From positions 310,001 to 374,000 of the forward strand of contig JADJCR010000004.1 in assembly GCA_016703125.1 (NCBI GenBank): DNA of 64,000 nt, in the 5' to 3' direction. Positions 62,746 through 64,000 of this stretch are shown here, piece by piece. Under the pieces are notes generated by a model. That model was not told where the DNA came from, searched no databases, and worked only from the letters and a program-made list of their open reading frames with translations. The translations under genes and the position numbers were made by a program. Source of the DNA: Micrococcales bacterium. Its GTDB lineage: Bacteria > Actinomycetota > Actinomycetes > S36-B12 > UBA10799. How positions within the stretch are numbered: position 1 is the stretch's first letter; each line of letters opens with the position of its first letter.

Positions 62746-64000
62746 GTGAGCCTAACAACCGCGGCGCAACCGACGCAGGCCGCCGTGGCAGCGCCCCAGG
62801 CGGGTCCCGCCGGTGGGTGGCGCGGGTGGCTGGGGCCGGTGCTCATGGGTGTCCTGGCGGCGCTGCTGCGACTGCCCAACCTCGGCCGTCCGCACGCGCT
62901 GGTCTTCGACGAGACGTACTACGCCAAGGATGCGCTGGCCCTGCTGCTGTTCGGCCACGAGATGGACGCGAAGAAGAACGCCAACGAGACCTTGCTGGGA
63001 CTGGACGGCAACCTCGATGCGGCCCGGGAGATCTTCAAGGACTCCCCCTCCTACGTGGTGCACCCACCGTTCGGCAAGTGGGTGATCGCCGCCGGCGAGA
63101 AGGTGTTCGGGGCCGATCCCTTCGGGTGGCGGATCGCCGTGTGCGTGCTGGGGATCCTCTCGGTGGTCATGCTCGCGCGGATCGTGCGCCGCATGACGGG
63201 TTCGAACCTGCTGGGCACGATCGCCGGGTTCCTGCTGGCCATCGACGGCATGGCGATCGTCATGAGCCGGACCGCCCTGCTCGATGGGGTCCTGGCGTTC
63301 CTGGTGCTGGCCGCCTTCGGCGCGCTGCTGCTGGACCGCGACCGCACCCGCCGGCTCTGGCCCAAGCACAGCCTGCGGCCGTGGCGCTGGGCAGCCGCAG
63401 TGGCGCTGGGTCTGGCCTGCGGGGTCAAGTGGAGCGGCCTGTGGTTCGTGGTGGGCTTCGGTCTGCTCACGGTCTTCTGGGACCTCGGTATGCGACGGGA
63501 GCGCGGGGAACCCAACGCCTTCGTCCGCACCCTTCTGCGCGACGCCCTGCCTGCCGCCCTGGTCATCCTGCCGATGGCCTTGCTCGCGTATCTGGCCACC
63601 TGGTACGGGTGGTTCACCAGCTCCGGATATCTGCGGACGTGGGCCGCCGACAACGGTGGCTACACCGGCGTGCAGGCCGCGCTGCGCTCCCTGGCGCACT
63701 ACCACGGGGAGGCCTACAAGTTCCACACCGGACTGACCACGGCGCACTCCTACCAGGCCAACGCCTGGGGCTGGCCGGTGCTGGCACGTCCCACGAGCTT
63801 CCACTACGAGTCCGAGGGCCTGGACTGCCGGGCCGACAGTTGTGCGCAGGAGGTCATCGCGCTCGGCAACCCGGTGATCTGGTGGGCTGCGGTGCTGGCG
63901 TTGTTCCACCAGGTGTGGCGCTGGGCGGCGGTGCGCGACTGGCGCGCCGGCGCGGTGCTGTGCGGGTTCCTCGCCGGCTGGGCACCGTGGCTGCTGTTCC
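62746..64000 (+). CDS. pmt: dolichyl-phosphate-mannose-protein mannosyltransferase family, cut by window edge
   Basis: 418 residues visible; the C-terminal membrane helices are outside. GT39 fold: first helix about 25-45, catalytic Asp in HALVFDETYYAKDA, then several membrane segments and an extracytoplasmic loop (HPPFGKW, TYDC-free region with CRADSCAQE). Transfers mannose to secreted proteins. GTG at 62746 is preferred because TATGCT ends 7 nt upstream; ATG at 62734 is in frame. Confidence 0.94.
   Translation, partial: MSLTTAAQPTQAAVAAPQAGPAGGWRGWLGPVLMGVLAALLRLPNLGRPHALVFDETYYAKDALALLLFGHEMDAKKNANETLLGLDGNLDAAREIFKDSPSYVVHPPFGKWVIAAGEKVFGADPFGWRIAVCVLGILSVVMLARIVRRMTGSNLLGTIAGFLLAIDGMAIVMSRTALLDGVLAFLVLAAFGALLLDRDRTRRLWPKHSLRPWRWAAAVALGLACGVKWSGLWFVVGFGLLTVFWDLGMRRERGEPNAFVRTLLRDALPAALVILPMALLAYLATWYGWFTSSGYLRTWAADNGGYTGVQAALRSLAHYHGEAYKFHTGLTTAHSYQANAWGWPVLARPTSFHYESEGLDCRADSCAQEVIALGNPVIWWAAVLALFHQVWRWAAVRDWRAGAVLCGFLAGWAPWLLF

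Overview
The window is a gene-dense, visibly GC-rich stretch of an actinobacterial (Actinomycetota) chromosome. The placement rests on family content and synteny: a WhiD-type WhiB protein and a BldM-type response regulator beside guaB/guaB3 and groESL, as in Streptomyces; an actinobacterial GroEL1 with a His-rich tail; a PerM-like DUF6350 protein next to purN; and a PMT mannosyltransferase after rsmI. GTG starts are common. I cannot fix the order or family. No plasmid, phage, transposase or CRISPR signal is visible; this is core chromosome with accessory genes between conserved blocks.

Layout. 1-6 kb: purN (cut by the window edge), DUF6350, a patatin-like hydrolase, sucCD and a small B12-binding mutase subunit. 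6-12.4 kb: a lipase-like hydrolase, two M23 peptidases, pcrA and a secreted M15-like protein with beta repeats. 12.4-17.3 kb: guaA, then a NitT/TauT-type ABC transporter with an Rrf2 regulator. 17.6-24 kb: the amino-acid transporter pair metP/metS, an aldehyde dehydrogenase plus GMC oxidoreductase operon, and an L,D-transpeptidase. 24-32 kb: guaB3, guaB, bldM, a TPR-like protein, a CarH/LitR-like MerR regulator, whiD, groEL and groES under two CIRCE operators. 32-43.4 kb: DUF5701, secreted proteins, a THUMP-like methyltransferase, a secretory lipase, the tsaD-rimI-tsaB-tsaE-hydrolase-alr cluster, another hydrolase and nnr. 43.5-57 kb: eno, mazG, a SurA-like lipoprotein, mfd, cysQ, pth, rplY, prs, glmU, a GAF-PAS-GGDEF protein and tRNA-Gln. 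57-64 kb: ispE, rsmA, tatD, metG, rsmI and pmt (cut by the edge).

Themes. (1) At least seventeen starts are preceded at 6-7 nt by a TANNNT -10 hexamer, so leaderless transcription looks like the main expression mode; genes inside operons instead have ribosome binding sites or overlap the preceding stop. (2) Several intergenic gaps are filled by tandem, hairpin-rich, non-coding repeats; two sequence families are recognisable (a CCACAAGTGGGCG motif and a GGGAGCGAT/ATCGCTCCC hairpin). (3) Nine conserved genes carry frame breaks, mostly one-base changes in G or C runs, including groEL, mfd and tsaB. These look like assembly or sequencing indels rather than pseudogenes, and the affected genes are annotated across the break.

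How the genes work together: guaA, guaB and guaB3 cover guanine nucleotide synthesis, purN and prs feed purine synthesis, sucCD and the B12 mutase subunit link propionate-type carbon to the TCA cycle, the M23, L,D-transpeptidase, alr and glmU genes serve the cell wall, and the whiD-bldM-MerR group is a regulatory island beside the heat-shock chaperonins.
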